64,000 bases of DNA from Homalodisca vitripennis. Taxonomy: Eukaryota > Arthropoda > Insecta > Hemiptera > Cicadellidae. The stretch is from NCBI RefSeq assembly GCF_021130785.1, contig NC_060213.1, positions 118,549,001-118,613,000 on the forward strand, read 5' to 3'. The notes beneath the pieces were generated by a model that saw only the letters and a program-made list of their open reading frames with translations, had not been told where the DNA came from and did no database searches. This document shows positions 12,163 through 24,224 of this stretch, in pieces. The number at the start of each line of letters is the position of its first letter. Within the stretch, counting starts at the first letter, position 1. A program made the position numbers and the translations under genes.

Positions 12163-13605
12163 CCATAAATTGCCCATGCTTTAAAACACTTAAATAATTG
12201 TCTATTATATTTTACAATACTCTTAACTATTAATGCGTTCCACTTTAATGATACATAAACATTCAAAAATATCGTGTGAATAGCCTATACATAGTTGTAG
12301 TAATTAAAATTCTGAAAAATTCTTGAAATTAAGAATTGCACTAATACATTGAATTCTTACATAAAAAGAATATTTGTAACAAAGCCGTATCTGGAGGAGA
12401 AATCGAGTTGACGCGAGTTCTCCCCCACGGTTGTTGAATGAAGCCGCACAGTCCTCTGGGGCTTCATGTTGAACAAACGTCATCAAGTAAAACCTACTCT
12501 CCTCAGCAATAACATTTTCTCTCATAACTGATAAAATCCATCTAATTATTGCTCTCTGATGTCTTTTAATATTCCAAAATACGAGATTAATGTTCATATA
12601 TAGTTTAGGGAAATACAATAATATTTAGTTCAAATATCAACACATATAAATAACTATAGAACTTATTTTATTGTTAGCATTACAAATTGTGGTTCAATTA
12701 TATAGTTTTTAACGTACCTACAAGTCCAGGTGTAGACATAAATATTATTATTAAGGTTTGCCTAAATATGTTTGCCGTTGAATAGTTATTAATCAGACAA
12801 TAAAATGTCATGTCCAAGCTCAATCCTTCTTTGCCTTTTAAGATGACAAGGAAAGACGGACATTTTTTAATAACCTTTTATTGCTTTGGGAAAAATTCTA
12901 ATAATTCTGTACAGAAACAATCGCAGTGTGATTGTTTTTGCATTAAATTCCACTACGGTATGAAATTCCAACAAGGTTCAGCCGACATGTCACTGTCCCA
13001 GACACCACGTTTACGTTAATAACCTTTTATTGTGTTGTCTACTCCAGCTGTTTCCCCCTCAGTGTTCATAGCAGTCTAGGTAGTAGTACCTCCAGTTTCC
13101 CAACAGGTTCCTACAATGTGTTACTGTCGGTAAACATAATTACGCCAGATTTTTGCAACAGTGTCAACAGTATTATACCACAATTTTAGGCTTTTGGAAG
13201 TGGAGATAGTTATGTTGTTTGACGTCCCTTACATCCTCATCTCTTGATTCTATCTCTATCCATGAGACATGATGAGTCACTAAATTCATAATCAGTTTGG
13301 TAATAGCGAAGTTAGAGCCTTCTTTAAAAACCAGAACTGAGACCTTTGTAACTTTGTAGTTCTATGAACCCTGGAATGTTCCCCGCGAATAGTTGGCGTC
13401 GGTGGTACTTAATTCTTGTTGGGAATTTGAACGATAGCACCATGGATTTGCTCAAAAACACTAGGCACTGGTTACAGCTCCCGTAATAGACTTAATTAAT
13501 GGTAATTATCATATCGACGAACTTTTTTTGTGTTTTGTAATTTGCAAGGATTAGGAAAACGTAAATAGCAAGGGTTTTTAATTCATACCATTGTAGTATG
13601 CCATA
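11911..13605. other. AT-rich interval with a microsatellite, no recognised gene
   Basis: Apart from the AT/GT microsatellite at 12054-12162, this holds only unrecognised short frames, for example 12304-12618 (minus, 104 codons). No transposon ends or RNA genes seen. Confidence 0.5.
12054..12162. repeat. Compound (AT)n-(GT)n microsatellite
   Basis: A short AT run, an impure GTATAT section, then about thirty uninterrupted GT units up to 12162. It creates a spurious His/Thr-rich minus-strand frame. Confidence 0.95.
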
Positions 13606-13609
13606 GGCT

Positions 13610-14423
13610 TGTACCGTAGTCGTAATTATTTATGCTGAATCGCGGTAGAAAGTAGGCTCTTTGTTAACTAGACGCGGTGCGTGGACATTGTTTGTTGGTT
13701 CGAGACCGGTCAATCAGCTGATCGTGTCATCTACGGTGATACGTTTGGACCCGGCTCGCTGGAGAGAGAGGGGGATCAGTGCAGTCTTGAAGCCAGAACG
13801 AGAAGGTGCAGACGTCGAGTAGAGAAGCAGTGTTCTTCCTCTAATCCTATAGTTTTGGGAACTAGAGTAATTCTTTTATCGCGTGTAAATTTAATTCAAG
13901 TATTTAATTTTTCTTCAGTGCGTATTAAATCCCTATCAGCCTCCGTAGTCTTCAAAGTAGTAAGTCCCGTACCAGCGTTTAGTTAATATCTTTTATTTTT
14001 ATACTGGTGTAATTAAATTTCTAAAGTTTCCCATCTTACAGAGTCTGAGAATTTAACTCAATTTTTGGAAGTATTGAGAATTAAATTTTGGTCGTAAAGT
14101 TAATATCAGGTTTTGTGTTATATTGATTTTTTGAATATTTTGAGAAGAGAACTTTTTATTTTATTTTTTTAATTTAAACCATTTTTGGAGAAGTATACAT
14201 TTTTAGTTTCATTTTAATTTTAATTCATTTTTGATCAGACTCTTAATTAGATTTGTTCGATTGTGTGAAGTTTTGAAGAAAATCGAATCTAAAGTTTGTA
14301 AACTTTGTCAAATTTTGAGTGAACTTTAATCTCGGAATAAATCAAGTATTTCCGAAAAGTTGTTTTGATTTACGAAGTATTAGCTCCATATAAATTTAAT
14401 ATATGTACTATAATAACGGTACA
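13610..14423 (+). repeat. 5' LTR of the non-autonomous element
   Basis: 814 bp, TGTACCGT to ACGGTACA. It contains AATAAA at about 14337-14342, a plausible polyadenylation signal roughly 80 bp before the LTR end. A 101-codon frame (13681-13986, no ATG start) recurs in the 3' LTR; it is the same sequence twice, not two genes. Confidence 0.93.
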
Positions 14424-14460
14424 TAGTTTGCGCCACTCTGCTATTTCTTTTTGAGCATTA

Positions 14461-14605
14461 AACTTGTACAACAGGTTACTTACAGGAAGGAACTTGTAAA
14501 CTTGCATAAACTTGTCTGATACCTGTAAGTGTGTGTAACTTGTATAAGACTTGTGTAAGACTTGTATAAACTTGTAAAGTGTGTATAAACCTGCATAATT
14601 TTGTG
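14461..14605 (+). repeat. Degenerate ACTTGTATAA repeat field
   Basis: Inside the element leader, variants of ACTTGTATAA or ACTTGTGTAA occur about ten times (such as ACTTGTAAACTTGCATAAAC and CTTGTGTAAGACTTGTATAA). The spacing is irregular, near 10-15 bp. Function unknown; the position matches the leader where packaging signals usually lie. Confidence 0.75.
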
Positions 14606-15723
14606 TAGTGAGTAAGACTAAGGACTTAGAATAGTATTGTGAGTTTAGAATATTTGATTTATTTTAAGTAAATTATTTTTTAAAAAAATGGAGCTAGCGC
14701 ATGTTGATCTGTTGCTCAAAAAGGAATTAATGTTTGAAATAAAATTTTAGGGGCGGAAATGCTTTCGAAAACGACACCGTCATAATCTTAGAAAAATGTG
14801 AAGGTCCACTTTGAAATTAAATATTAGGGACAGTGCTTGCAATCTGAAAGGGGGTAAACAATAAATAAAATAATTATAGTTATTGTAGAAAGGGTCAAGA
14901 ACAATGAGGACAGGAGATAGGAATATTGTGATAGCTTCCTGTGTAAATCTAAAAAGGTCCGGATGTGCCCAAGTAATAATAATCCCGGCCCGTCGTAAAA
15001 GTATTTGTTAGTAAGGGTCCGTATCATAAAATATTATTACAAGTGAAGTGAGAGCGAAGTGAACCTGATAAGTAAAAAACAAAGTGAGCCCGATAAGTGA
15101 AAGTATTTATGACTCGATAGTAAAGATAGGACTGGGCAATATGATTGAACATACAGATGTTACATGCTTATCGGAAATAATAAGGAAATATCGATCCTGG
15201 TTAAATGTGTTTTTGGTTTTAAAATAAAGATAGCTTTTTTTGAAGGTGCATATTTCTAAATTACAATTTAAATACAAAATGCGAAATTTGAGAACTCAAT
15301 AAACATTAGCCCCCCGCAGAGGTCAGTATGTTTTATTTTCAGGACAATTATGTTGTCGAAAAGGAACAGAAGATGGGTCTAAAACAATAAAATGACAATA
15401 TAATTATTTCTAAATTAACCTCAAGAATTGATTATATATTTATGTATTAATTTGGACCAAAACACAAAACAAGTTAAGTATGAGAGTCCAGTAGTTTATT
15501 ATAATAGTAAAAATAAATATTGGAATATAAAAGGGTGATGTGACGACGTTTTAATTTCAGCAAATTGTATGGCTAAACAATGAGAAGTCATAATATAAAA
15601 TGCCAGTGTAAGTGTGTGATAGGAGTGTTGTTGTAAACCATGTACTTTTCATTGCTTTTCAATGGCATGAACGGTGTATGAAGTTAATACACAGATGTAT
15701 TCTGATGTATTATGAAATTTCTT

Positions 15724-15889
15724 CCCTGTTCCTTCAAATGTAGAAGGACAGGGTAATTTTGGGTAATGTTGTGGTATTGTTGTCCCCTGTTCCTTCCAAT
15801 AGAGAAGGACAGGGTAATATTTTGGTATGCAATGAGTTTTATTTATAGTGATATTTCTTCCCTGTTCCTTCAAATGTCGAAGGACAGGG
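15724..15889 (+). repeat. Three 30-bp hairpin repeats inside the LTR element
   Basis: Three copies at 15724-15753, 15785-15814 and 15860-15889. Each reads CCCTGTTCCTTC, a 7-base loop, then GAAGGACAGGG and TAAT. The arms pair as an 11-bp stem with one bulged base. The second copy differs in the loop and its flanks (CCAATAGA). Repetition of a stem-loop in the coding-free interior suggests an RNA or DNA structural role, but none is established. Confidence 0.8.
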
Positions 15890-16039
15890 TAATATTGATT
15901 TTAATCACTATATGAGGTTTATTGTGAGTAAACAATTGATTATTGTGCCATTATAATCCCTGTAAATTGATTGTATTGTAATTAACAACATATGGTAGTG
16001 GTTTACATTCGCGACACTGGCGCAGGCGTACAATTAAGA

Positions 16040-16393
16040 ACACCGTGAAAGACTGACAGCCATACAATTATACGAAGGGAATATTTTGTAAAAAGGAATG
16101 TCCTCCAAGAGCTCAATGCCTCGCGGGCTGAAATTGTTATTAGATTGGAGGAGCAGGTAGCAGTCGTATTAGTGAACAGAGCCAGCCAACCACAAGATCT
16201 ACGAGGCCGCCGCACTGCACCGGCCGCACGGTCATTGGAGAAGCTACCAGCCTCGACTCCTCACTTACCACAACGCTCTGCGATGGCTACCTGGGGTCCC
16301 ATACCGGACATCGGGCAACCCCTACCACATCATCCCTCGGACTACACATCACGGCCTCCACGTAGTGATAAGTACAAAAGAATTTTTATTTAA
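16040..16393 (+). other. Short GC-rich frame near the 3' end of the LTR element
   Basis: An open frame, with an ATG at 16283 but readable from further upstream. It encodes a Pro/Arg/Ser-rich peptide ending YTSRPPRSDKYKRIFI before TAA. It has more GC than the rest of the interior. I do not recognise a domain. It may be the relic of a gag or pol 3' end of the parent element, or fortuitous. Confidence 0.3.
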
Positions 16394-16491
16394 AAGTGTG
16401 AATGTGGAGGGAAATTATTGTACTTAGTCCGGGATGAGTGTTCTAACGGTTTAGGTTCCTACCGTGATTTCAGCTTCGGGCTAGGGAAATA

Positions 16492-17305
16492 TGTACCGTA
16501 GTCGTAATTATTTATGCTGAATCGCGGTAGGAAGTAGGCTCTTTGTTAACTAGACGCGGTGCGTGGACATTGTTTGTTGGTTCGAGACCGGTCAATCAGC
16601 TGATCGTGTCATCTACGGTGATACGTTCGGACCCGGCTCGCTGGAGAGAGAGGGGGATCAGTGCAGTCTTGAAGCCAGAACGAGAAGGTGCAGACGTCGA
16701 GTAGAGAAGCAGTGTTCTTCCTCTAATCCTATAGTTTTGGGATCTAGAATAATTCTTTTATCGCGTGTAAATTTAATTCAAGTATTTAATTTTTCTTCAG
16801 TGCGTATTAAATCCCTATCAGCCTCCGTAATCTTCAAAGTAGTAAGTCCCGTACCAGCTTTTAGTTAATATCTTTTATTTTTATACTGTTATAATTAAAT
16901 TTCTAAAGTTTCCCATCTTACAGAGTCTGAGAATTTAATTCAATTTTTGGAAGTATTGTGAATTAAATTTTGGTCGTAAAGTTAATATCAGATTTTGTGT
17001 TATATTGATTTTTTGAATATTTTGAGAAGAGAACTTTTTATTTTATTTTGTTAATTTAAACCATTTTTGGAGAAGTATACATTTTTAGTTTCATTTTAAT
17101 TTTAATTCATTTTTTAATCAGACTCTTAATTAGATTTGTTTGATTGTGTGAAGTTTTGAAGAAAATCGAATCTAAAGTTTGTAAACTTTGTCAAATTTTT
17201 AGTGACTTTAATCTCGGAATAAATCAAGTATTTCCGAAAAGTTGTTTTGATTTACGAAGTATTAGCTCCATATAAATTTAATATATGTACTATAATAACG
17301 GTACA
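16492..17305 (+). repeat. 3' LTR of the non-autonomous element
   Basis: 814 bp, about 98% identical to 13610-14423, with the same TGTACCGT/ACGGTACA tips. Just upstream, GGGCTAGGGAAATA could serve as a weak polypurine tract. Confidence 0.93.
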
Positions 17306-17309
17306 GGCT

Positions 17310-20043
17310 TACAGTTAAATTGCTCAACCACTAGCCACCAAGGATTCTTAAGTAAAACAGTAACTTTTTTTAAATTTTAATGTTTGAGCCAGCTTTAAGT
17401 GTTTCTTATAAACTTCATTATAGCTCCTCATGTTTATTCTTGTTACGTGTAGGCCATGTGTATGATAATATGTATGATGATGTTAAAAGAGTAAAGTATA
17501 CTACAGACCATAAAATGTATTTGGCTCTGGATAAATTATCATTTACTAACTAAAGTTATAAAAATAATAAAATTGTAAAAGATTTCAAAATTGTCATGGT
17601 ATTATATAACTCAAGTATTCTTCTAATTTCTTCCTCGAGAATGTTTACAAAGGCACGAAGTCTGAGCCATTCATATTCAAATGCTAATGGATTCTTTTCC
17701 GAAAGCTCAGAAAGGAAGATTATAATCTCTTAGTTGACAGCCTGAGTACACTGATCAATTCAGTAAATCTCGAGAAGCCAGAACTTTTGAAAGATATCAA
17801 AGATTTACCATAAATTCATACAACGGTTCCATGAAAAGTTTGTTACATATTATATTATAGAAATTAATAAGTAAATTATTTATTCATATCATTCTGTTCT
17901 TTTTTATTCAGCTTTAACGTCGTACGTATGTTGGTATAAAGAGAGTGTTTCAGTAAATTTGGAGATTGTTTTAAAATATGTGCATGTTATACATATTCAG
18001 AAAACTGGCAGATACTAAACGGTTTATATGGGAGACTTTCTTTTTTATTACATTTGATCTGCTGAATTACTTTTTATTGTTTCCTGTTAAAATTAAAACC
18101 CGACTGCAATATTTGTTTTTTGTTTACAGTAAACAATTTCTTATCGTCTTATTTCCTGAAAGTTAACTTCGTGTTGGTGTGTTGGTTGAATATAAATATC
18201 ATGCATTTAAGCGGACGGATGTTATTACATAGATATATAGGCCTAAAGTGGAGCTATTTCGTTTAATGACTCTTGTTATTCTTTGGACTGGATATGATGT
18301 AATTTTAACTATTGAATCATTCTCCTACATCCTTAATTAATGATTACAATTCTGATTACTTATACTACGCACAGAATTGTACCTCTATTAACTTATCCTT
18401 TGCGCGAATGTTAAAACCTGTACAGTATACACACATTCATGCAAGTTTAATTACTCCATAAATAAACAAGAAACAAACGTTGCATAGAACATGCCTAAAC
18501 ATTGGATGTCTTTTTAAATTGGCCACCATTACTAAAATCTGATGGCAAACTTTAAACAAAGAACCTTCTTAATTTATAGACATTAAGATATATATTTTAT
18601 ACTTTAATAAATGGCTGCCATTATGAAACATGGTGATAACCTTCCGTTATATTATATGGAGTTCTATGTGGTTGGTCGATGAGTGCAGATCTACTGTGAC
18701 CTGTATTCCGTAGTTCAATTATAATAGTTAGTGTTTCGTTTCTATTAAATGCATGTTTTACAGTTAGTGTGCATGGAATTTAACATACAACCTGGGCGCT
18801 TATGTGTGTCACAACGCTCTGATAAGATGTGCTTATTAACCTAGATTGTAGGTATGTGTTTAGTTAGTTACTCGCCCAAGGAAGAGATCAGATTTCGAAA
18901 CGTATGTTACTATTTTTTATGTATCTGAGCTATAGCAAATGTAGGGAATAAATTAGGATTTCTTCGCAATCCTTCCATCGTCAAACGGAGAATTAATTTA
19001 TTTCCAGAGATCCACCCTGTATTTTAATATTACCACTATAAAATAATTTATTTTTCAACACTTTAATATATAACCTTAAATTTGTAAATTTACATATGCC
19101 AAATTTGGTTTTCGTGGTCTTAGAAAACATGTAGTTAATTAAAACGTTTAATAAACTGGTCAATTATCCACAATGATAACAAGCTATATAACCCTACCAA
19201 CATAATTTTTAATACATTTAAATATTAGAATATAATCACGTTATTACAGTAAAAGTAGGGTCACATAGAGACTATGGCTAGTACGGCTGTATACTGGCTG
19301 CCCTTGGTTTTTGCCGAAAGTCAAATTAAAATATTTAGTTCCCTACAATATATGTAAAATAAATTACATGTAAAGGTATAAATACCCAGTGTTTATTTTC
19401 GCAATTGTTAAGAAATAAAATAAATATATTTACTATTCTTAACCACTAAAAAACGTTTCCGATATTTTTATATTTTATTGACTGTTAAACCTGAATTAAA
19501 TGCAACCGAATATTATCATATGATATTAAATATATACTGCTAACCACTTCATTTCAACAGAATTTTAGTGTATACATGATGCCAAATTAATGCTTAGGTG
19601 TACTTTTAAAAAGTTAATTTATGAACAATAATAATTTTGACGCAACCCTGTTTACAGAAATTTTGATTTCTGTCCTTTAATTCCCTAGTACAAAAGATGA
19701 AGTTTGCGTAACAGCTGTTAAAAAGCAGTAAAATTGCCAATATTTTATATTATATCCGTTGATCTTACCTGTGTAATTGTTAATTCCATAATATCACTCT
19801 ATATATTAGAATTGGCCTATGTAAAAATATATTGCTAAATATTAAATGTGAATAATGAAGTACGTTAAGAGAATGGTCTAGTAAATGGTGACCAACCTTT
19901 ATTTTTATTCGTCTAGAAATATGTTACTCAGAAATGAAGCAAAATCAAATAAAGATATATGAATAAAGCAAAATGAATAAAGGTGTAATACAAAAAGTCG
20001 TAAACTGGGTTTGGCCTGCAGATTAAATAAAAGATCATCACAG

Positions 20044-20080
<37 letters not shown>

Positions 20081-20382
20081 AACTAGGGGTTTCTTTGGAT
20101 TCTACATTCACACTTAATACATATCGTATTTTATACGACATTATATACCTTATACGATATACCTCGTGTAAAAAATCCATCACGAGATTGGAATGGAAGA
20201 ACCTAATAAAACTTCTCAATGTTATGTTTGAATCAAACTTCTTTTGGGATCTTGATTTGGGAAATGGGATCATATTAGCAGTTATTGTGTTCAATACATG
20301 TTGGCAACATCTTCAGCTGTTCAATATCATATTTATATTTTCTTCCATTAGTCCAGTTATGTTAAATGATTGAAAAAATAAA
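17310..20382. other. AT-rich interval, no recognised gene
   Basis: Three kilobases of AT-rich DNA. Around 18871-18990 a segment (GAAGAGATCAGATTTCGAAACG onwards) resembles 53505-53590 and is probably a dispersed-repeat remnant. Other frames are unrecognised. A poly(A) run lies at 20046-20079. Confidence 0.5.
20046..20079. repeat. Poly(A) run
   Basis: More than thirty consecutive A. It could be a retroposed tail, but no recognisable retrosequence lies next to it. Confidence 0.9.
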
Positions 20383-21033
20383 TGTTTTCTTACAGAAAAC
20401 TAATGGCACAGTTTAGTCAAATACATCATAAATAAATAGAAAAAACATTCCAAACCAAAATCGTCTATTAGGGGGTATAGGAGGGGTGGTTTTAGGGATG
20501 AAAATGGTTTTTTGCAAGTTGTGATTAAACAATGCATCCTATTGAAAAAAGTCAAATGAAAACGTTGTTGGAAATAAAAAAATCTACAACGTATGTTGTA
20601 ATCATTTTTGCCCTAACCTAAAAAATTTCCAAACAAATCCAAAAAACCGTTCTTTTTAGTTTTTAATTTTTTTCTTTTACAAAAATCGTTCGATTGAGCT
20701 GAAAGTTTGATAAAATATACTTTTTGCTATTCTAAAAATACTGTATTTTTCATTAAGAAATATTCAGCCGTTATAATAATATTTCACATGAAAAATAAAT
20801 TTTGATAATTTTCAATAACCATTTTGATACATTTTTTTATCAAAAAAGGTTCTCTGACGGCTCATTGTTTTCTTTTTTTTGTCTATTTTGAAGAAATGAA
20901 ATAAAACATATGTATTTTCATTGAAAAAACTGCAGAAAAATTTAAAATAAACAAAATATTGACATTTTTCATTATACATTGTATTATTTACGTGGAAAAA
21001 TTGTTATTATTTATTTAAATTATAATTTTTTTA
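20383..21033 (+). repeat. Left long TIR of the PIN/CXC transposon
   Basis: About 650 bp of AT-rich sequence, the inverted copy of 23089-23743 at roughly 85-90% identity by eye. It ends near the run ATAATTTTTTTAAACG. Confidence 0.85.
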
Positions 21034-21085
21034 AACGAGTGCTATTTGTAAGCATTAAGCAAAATAATAATGAATCATGCATATT

Positions 21086-21138
21086 TAAAAATTACGAGGA
21101 AATTTGTACATATTTAAAAATTACGAGGAAATTTTTAA
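21086..21138 (+). repeat. Short tandem duplication inside the transposon
   Basis: The phrase TTTAAAAATTACGAGGAAAT occurs twice in succession, about 33 bp apart, between the left TIR and the coding remnant. Confidence 0.8.
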
Positions 21139-21403
21139 ATAAATAAAAAACTCTAATCAAGTCCTGGTAAATTGTTTTTATTTGTATTTTTTAATCATAT
21201 ATTTTTATTTCTTTACAATATTTTTTACAATTAATTCTTATTGAAATTGGATCAAAAAACCATTATTTCTTTCCAAAAGTAATAATATTTTTTTGATATT
21301 TTTAATATTTTGTGTACATTTTTTTCAGTGAACTTGAAAATATAACAAAAAAATGGTTTTCGATTTAATGATTACATTTTCAATTAAATGTTGAAAAACA
21401 TGT

Positions 21404-23085
21404 TTAAATGATTTCAAATTTTGCTCTTTTAGCGGAGTTCGATGATTCTTCTTCATCAGATTCAATTTTAGGTGAACCGACAGTTTCTTCATCGATTTCT
21501 TCATCTTCATAAGCAGTGTGACGTTCTTCTACTTCTTCTGAGTCGCAATCGTCGATTATAACTGGCTGAACTTCTAAACTAGTACAGTTCCCCAACTCGT
21601 TACAATTAGAACATAAATATGTGCATCGTAGCCCATGTTTCCTACAACTACACTTGGCATAAAGGCAGCCTTTGTCACAGCTGCAATAAATTGCTTTTAA
21701 AAGAATATCCGGTATTAATTTTTCGGTGGTTACTTTTCCAGTACAACCTGATGTTGTATCACAGCCAATAAAACAGTGGATGAAAGCAACATATTTACGC
21801 TTTGATTCATCTTCATAGCTGTTTGATGAATAAAAACAATTTGGTGTATTACCAGTTAAGGGCTTCTGGAAAATTATATCCAAGTTCTTTTCATTAAGTT
21901 GATTTATCAGTACGAGCAGATCTATATCTTGGCAGACAACAATAATTGTTTTATCTTCTGCGGCGATTGAAATGGCTGTCATTATTATGAGCGCATCGGC
22001 ATCTTCTACAGCTTGCTTGCAAGTGAATCCAAATTTTCCAAGTTCTTCCATCAATATTTTAATGAGTTTGTTTTTATTATTGTCGATGATAAAAGTTTTT
22101 CTTGTAAATACGGAATTACGGTGTGATTTTCTGATTCATTAATGTCTGGTATCATCGCAGATTTTTGTTGCCGTAATCGTTCCATAGTTTTTGTAACACT
22201 TGAAGTTGCTGTAGAATTGTCATTGATATTTGAATAACCATAAAAAACTATGTAACTATTTGCAGCGTAGTGGCTAGCTACATATGTTATATATATATTT
22301 TTTATGACTTCAACGGAATCATTTTTTTTCCAGATCACTTTATGAAGTAGGAAGCCGCCACCAATAACATTAACAATGGTCTTATTTGAATTTGGCAATT
22401 CGTTGGTATGTATGAAACATTTATAAAAGTCAGATTTGCAATTTTTTTTAAATCCATTATGCGTGAATAAAGCTAATGGATATGGAGCAAGCTCATATTT
22501 GAGATTATCTCTCATATCGTCTATATTCTTTATTTGCAAAGAAATTCTTTGAAATAATAATAGCGGATTAATTGCTATTTTTTCCCCATTCGCTTTAATA
22601 GAAGAATTCACAGTTTTAAGAGACAAAACTTTAGTTTTTCGTTGAAATTTAACGGTTCCAAAGTTTTTGCCAATAATGGATTTAGCTGATCTCATACCTA
22701 CTTCATAAGCTTTGAGACAGTTAACGGAAGATCCCCCAACAATTGTGGAAAAGAACGACATGACATGGGTGGACTCAGGAAACGGATTATGGTTTTCCAA
22801 AAATGCAGATAACTTCTTTAAATCACTACTATCACGAGCTATGTGAGATTCTCTTGCATTAACGTTCTGCTCAAACGTGTTGAACGATGAGTTGCAAAAT
22901 TCTTCTACTTCATTAGATACATCTATTAATACAATCTTGTAGCAATAAATTTTGTCAATACACTATCTGAAAATCCGCGAGCATGAGTAAGCCCGCCTTG
23001 AATATGCATACTCCTCATCAAAACCTGCTCAATAGTCATGTCAGACCATATTCTAGACCAAAACTTAGAAGTACGACGCACTGTG
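21404..23085 (-). pseudogene. PIN/FEN-like nuclease with C-terminal CXC motif, broken
   Basis: Remains of a protein family common in invertebrate repeats. From the N terminus (minus strand, about 23060 down) there is a TIEQVLMRSMHIQGGLTHARG segment, then after frame damage RESHIARDSSDLKKL leading into 22800-22051 (NHNPFPESTHV, NPLLLFQRISLQIKN, YELAPYPLALF). A frame change where the two frames overlap at 22051-22054 leads into the 216-residue C-terminal piece. That piece has the acidic pattern of PIN/FEN nucleases: E17/D18/D20, D43/D45 in CQDIDLLVLI and D99 in FIGCDTTSG. Ten cysteines from residue 124 to 157 follow, including CSCRKHGLRC, resembling the tesmin/CXC DNA-binding motif. From memory, relatives have a much longer stretch between GCDTTS and the cysteine cluster, so an internal deletion is likely. 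The tail is acidic. Its position inside matched TIRs suggests it is the element's mobility protein or an accessory. Confidence 0.75.
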
Positions 23086-23088
23086 AAG

Positions 23089-23743
23089 AAAAACATTATA
23101 ATTTAAATAAATAATAACAATTTTTCCATGTATATAATACAATGTATAATGAAAAATATCAATATTTTGTTTATTTTGTTTTTTATACAGTTGTTTCGAT
23201 GAAACTACATATTTTTTATTTCATTTCTTCAAAATAGACAAAAAACGAAAATAATTTGCCCTCAGAGAACCTTTTTTGATTAAAAGAAATGTTTCAAAAT
23301 GGTGATGGAAAATTATCAAAATTTATATTTCAAGTGAAATTTTATTATAACGGCTGAATATTTCTTAATGAAAAAAATACAGTATTTTTAGAATAGCACA
23401 AAGTATATTTGATAAAACTTTCAGCTCAATCGAACCATTTTTGTAAAAGAAAAAAATTAAAAACCAAAAAAAAACGGTTTTTTGGATTTTTTTTGAAATT
23501 TTTGAGGTTAGGTCAAAAATTATTACAACATAGGTTGTAGATTTTTTTATTTCCAACAACTTTTATATTTGACTTTTTTCAATAGGATGCATTGTTTAGT
23601 CACAAATTGCAAAAAACCATTTTCACCCCTAAAAACCACCCCTTCTATATCCCCTAATAGACGATTTTGGTTCGGAATGTTTTTTTTTATTTATTTATGA
23701 TGTGTTTGACTAAATTTTGCCATTATTTTGCTGTAAGAAAACA
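23089..23743 (-). repeat. Right long TIR of the PIN/CXC transposon
   Basis: Inverted partner of 20383-21033. The coding remnant runs up to its inner edge with no 5' space, suggesting that sequence between gene start and TIR was deleted. Confidence 0.85.
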
Positions 23744-24224
23744 TTGATTTATTTGACTATTTTTAACTGCTATTTCTCCTGGACTACATCTAGTACCGAA
23801 CAAGATTTCTAGTCATGAGTCAGTTTCTGATTTTATGATTATTAATGTGGTTGATTTTAATCATTTCAAGAATTATACCTAAATGAAAGCGAAGTCCCTT
23901 TGTTCTTTTTACTTGCTTTCATGCGTAATCGATTATACTGATATTTTACATGGACATTTTTACGATCTCTGGTATGAAAATATGTCTATTCGTATCTCAC
24001 TGATCAATCTTTGATATTTTGAAGTGGCAGTTTTACTTTAACATGCTTCATCGAGCCATATTTTCCATACTAAAGTCCGAATAACAAGACATACAACTCA
24101 GATCCTATCATAAATGATTACTGAAACGTTCCATAAACTTCCGTAAGGATTTCCCCTTATATCTGATGTAGATGTCTTTTTACCATAGAAGACTTCTCGG
24201 TCCTAAGTATGTATGTACATTTTC

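Larger units (their letters stand above)
13606..17309 (+). mobile_element. Non-autonomous LTR retrotransposon with 814-bp LTRs
   Basis: Two direct repeats of 814 bp (13610-14423 and 16492-17305) start TGTACCGT and end ACGGTACA, so each has perfect 8-bp inverted tips. They are flanked by a 4-bp duplication, GGCT (13606-13609 and 17306-17309). By eye they differ at about 17 positions (about 2%), a fairly recent insertion. The 2068-bp interior has no recognisable gag, protease, RT, RNase H or integrase, so mobility must have depended on proteins from another element. The size fits the large LARD-like class rather than a short TRIM. The interior holds an ACTTGTATAA-type repeat field, three 30-bp hairpins and a short GC-rich frame near the 3' end. 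Confidence 0.92.
20383..23743 (-). mobile_element. DNA transposon with ~650-bp TIRs and PIN/CXC gene
   Basis: Long inverted repeats run inward from TGTTTTCTTACAG (20383) and its complement CTGTAAGAAAACA (ending 23743). They pair over about 650 bp, to about 21033 and 23089. Landmarks match in both arms, for example GTCTATTAGGGGGTATAG against the complement of the CCCCTAATAGACG region, and GAATATT/GGTTCTCTGA words. The 2-kb centre encodes, on the minus strand, the remains of a nuclease-like protein with a CRKHGL cysteine cluster. I could not identify a target-site duplication. The superfamily is not one I can name with confidence. This copy is internally deleted and frameshifted. Confidence 0.85.

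Noticed and set aside
13681..13986. 101-codon frame repeated at 16563-16868
   Set aside because: Both lie wholly inside the two LTRs of one element and lack an ATG. The duplication reflects the LTRs, not a gene pair.
19012..19030. Second mariner end (CCACCCTGTATTTT)
   Set aside because: Only about 11 bases match the 4443-4473 end, with no partner TIR or transposase nearby.
19905..20294. 129-codon minus-strand frame
   Set aside because: Contains a poly-Phe run from the poly(A) tract; composition is noise-like.
23365..23559. 64-codon minus-strand frame
   Set aside because: Lies inside the right TIR of the PIN/CXC transposon and has A/T-driven composition.
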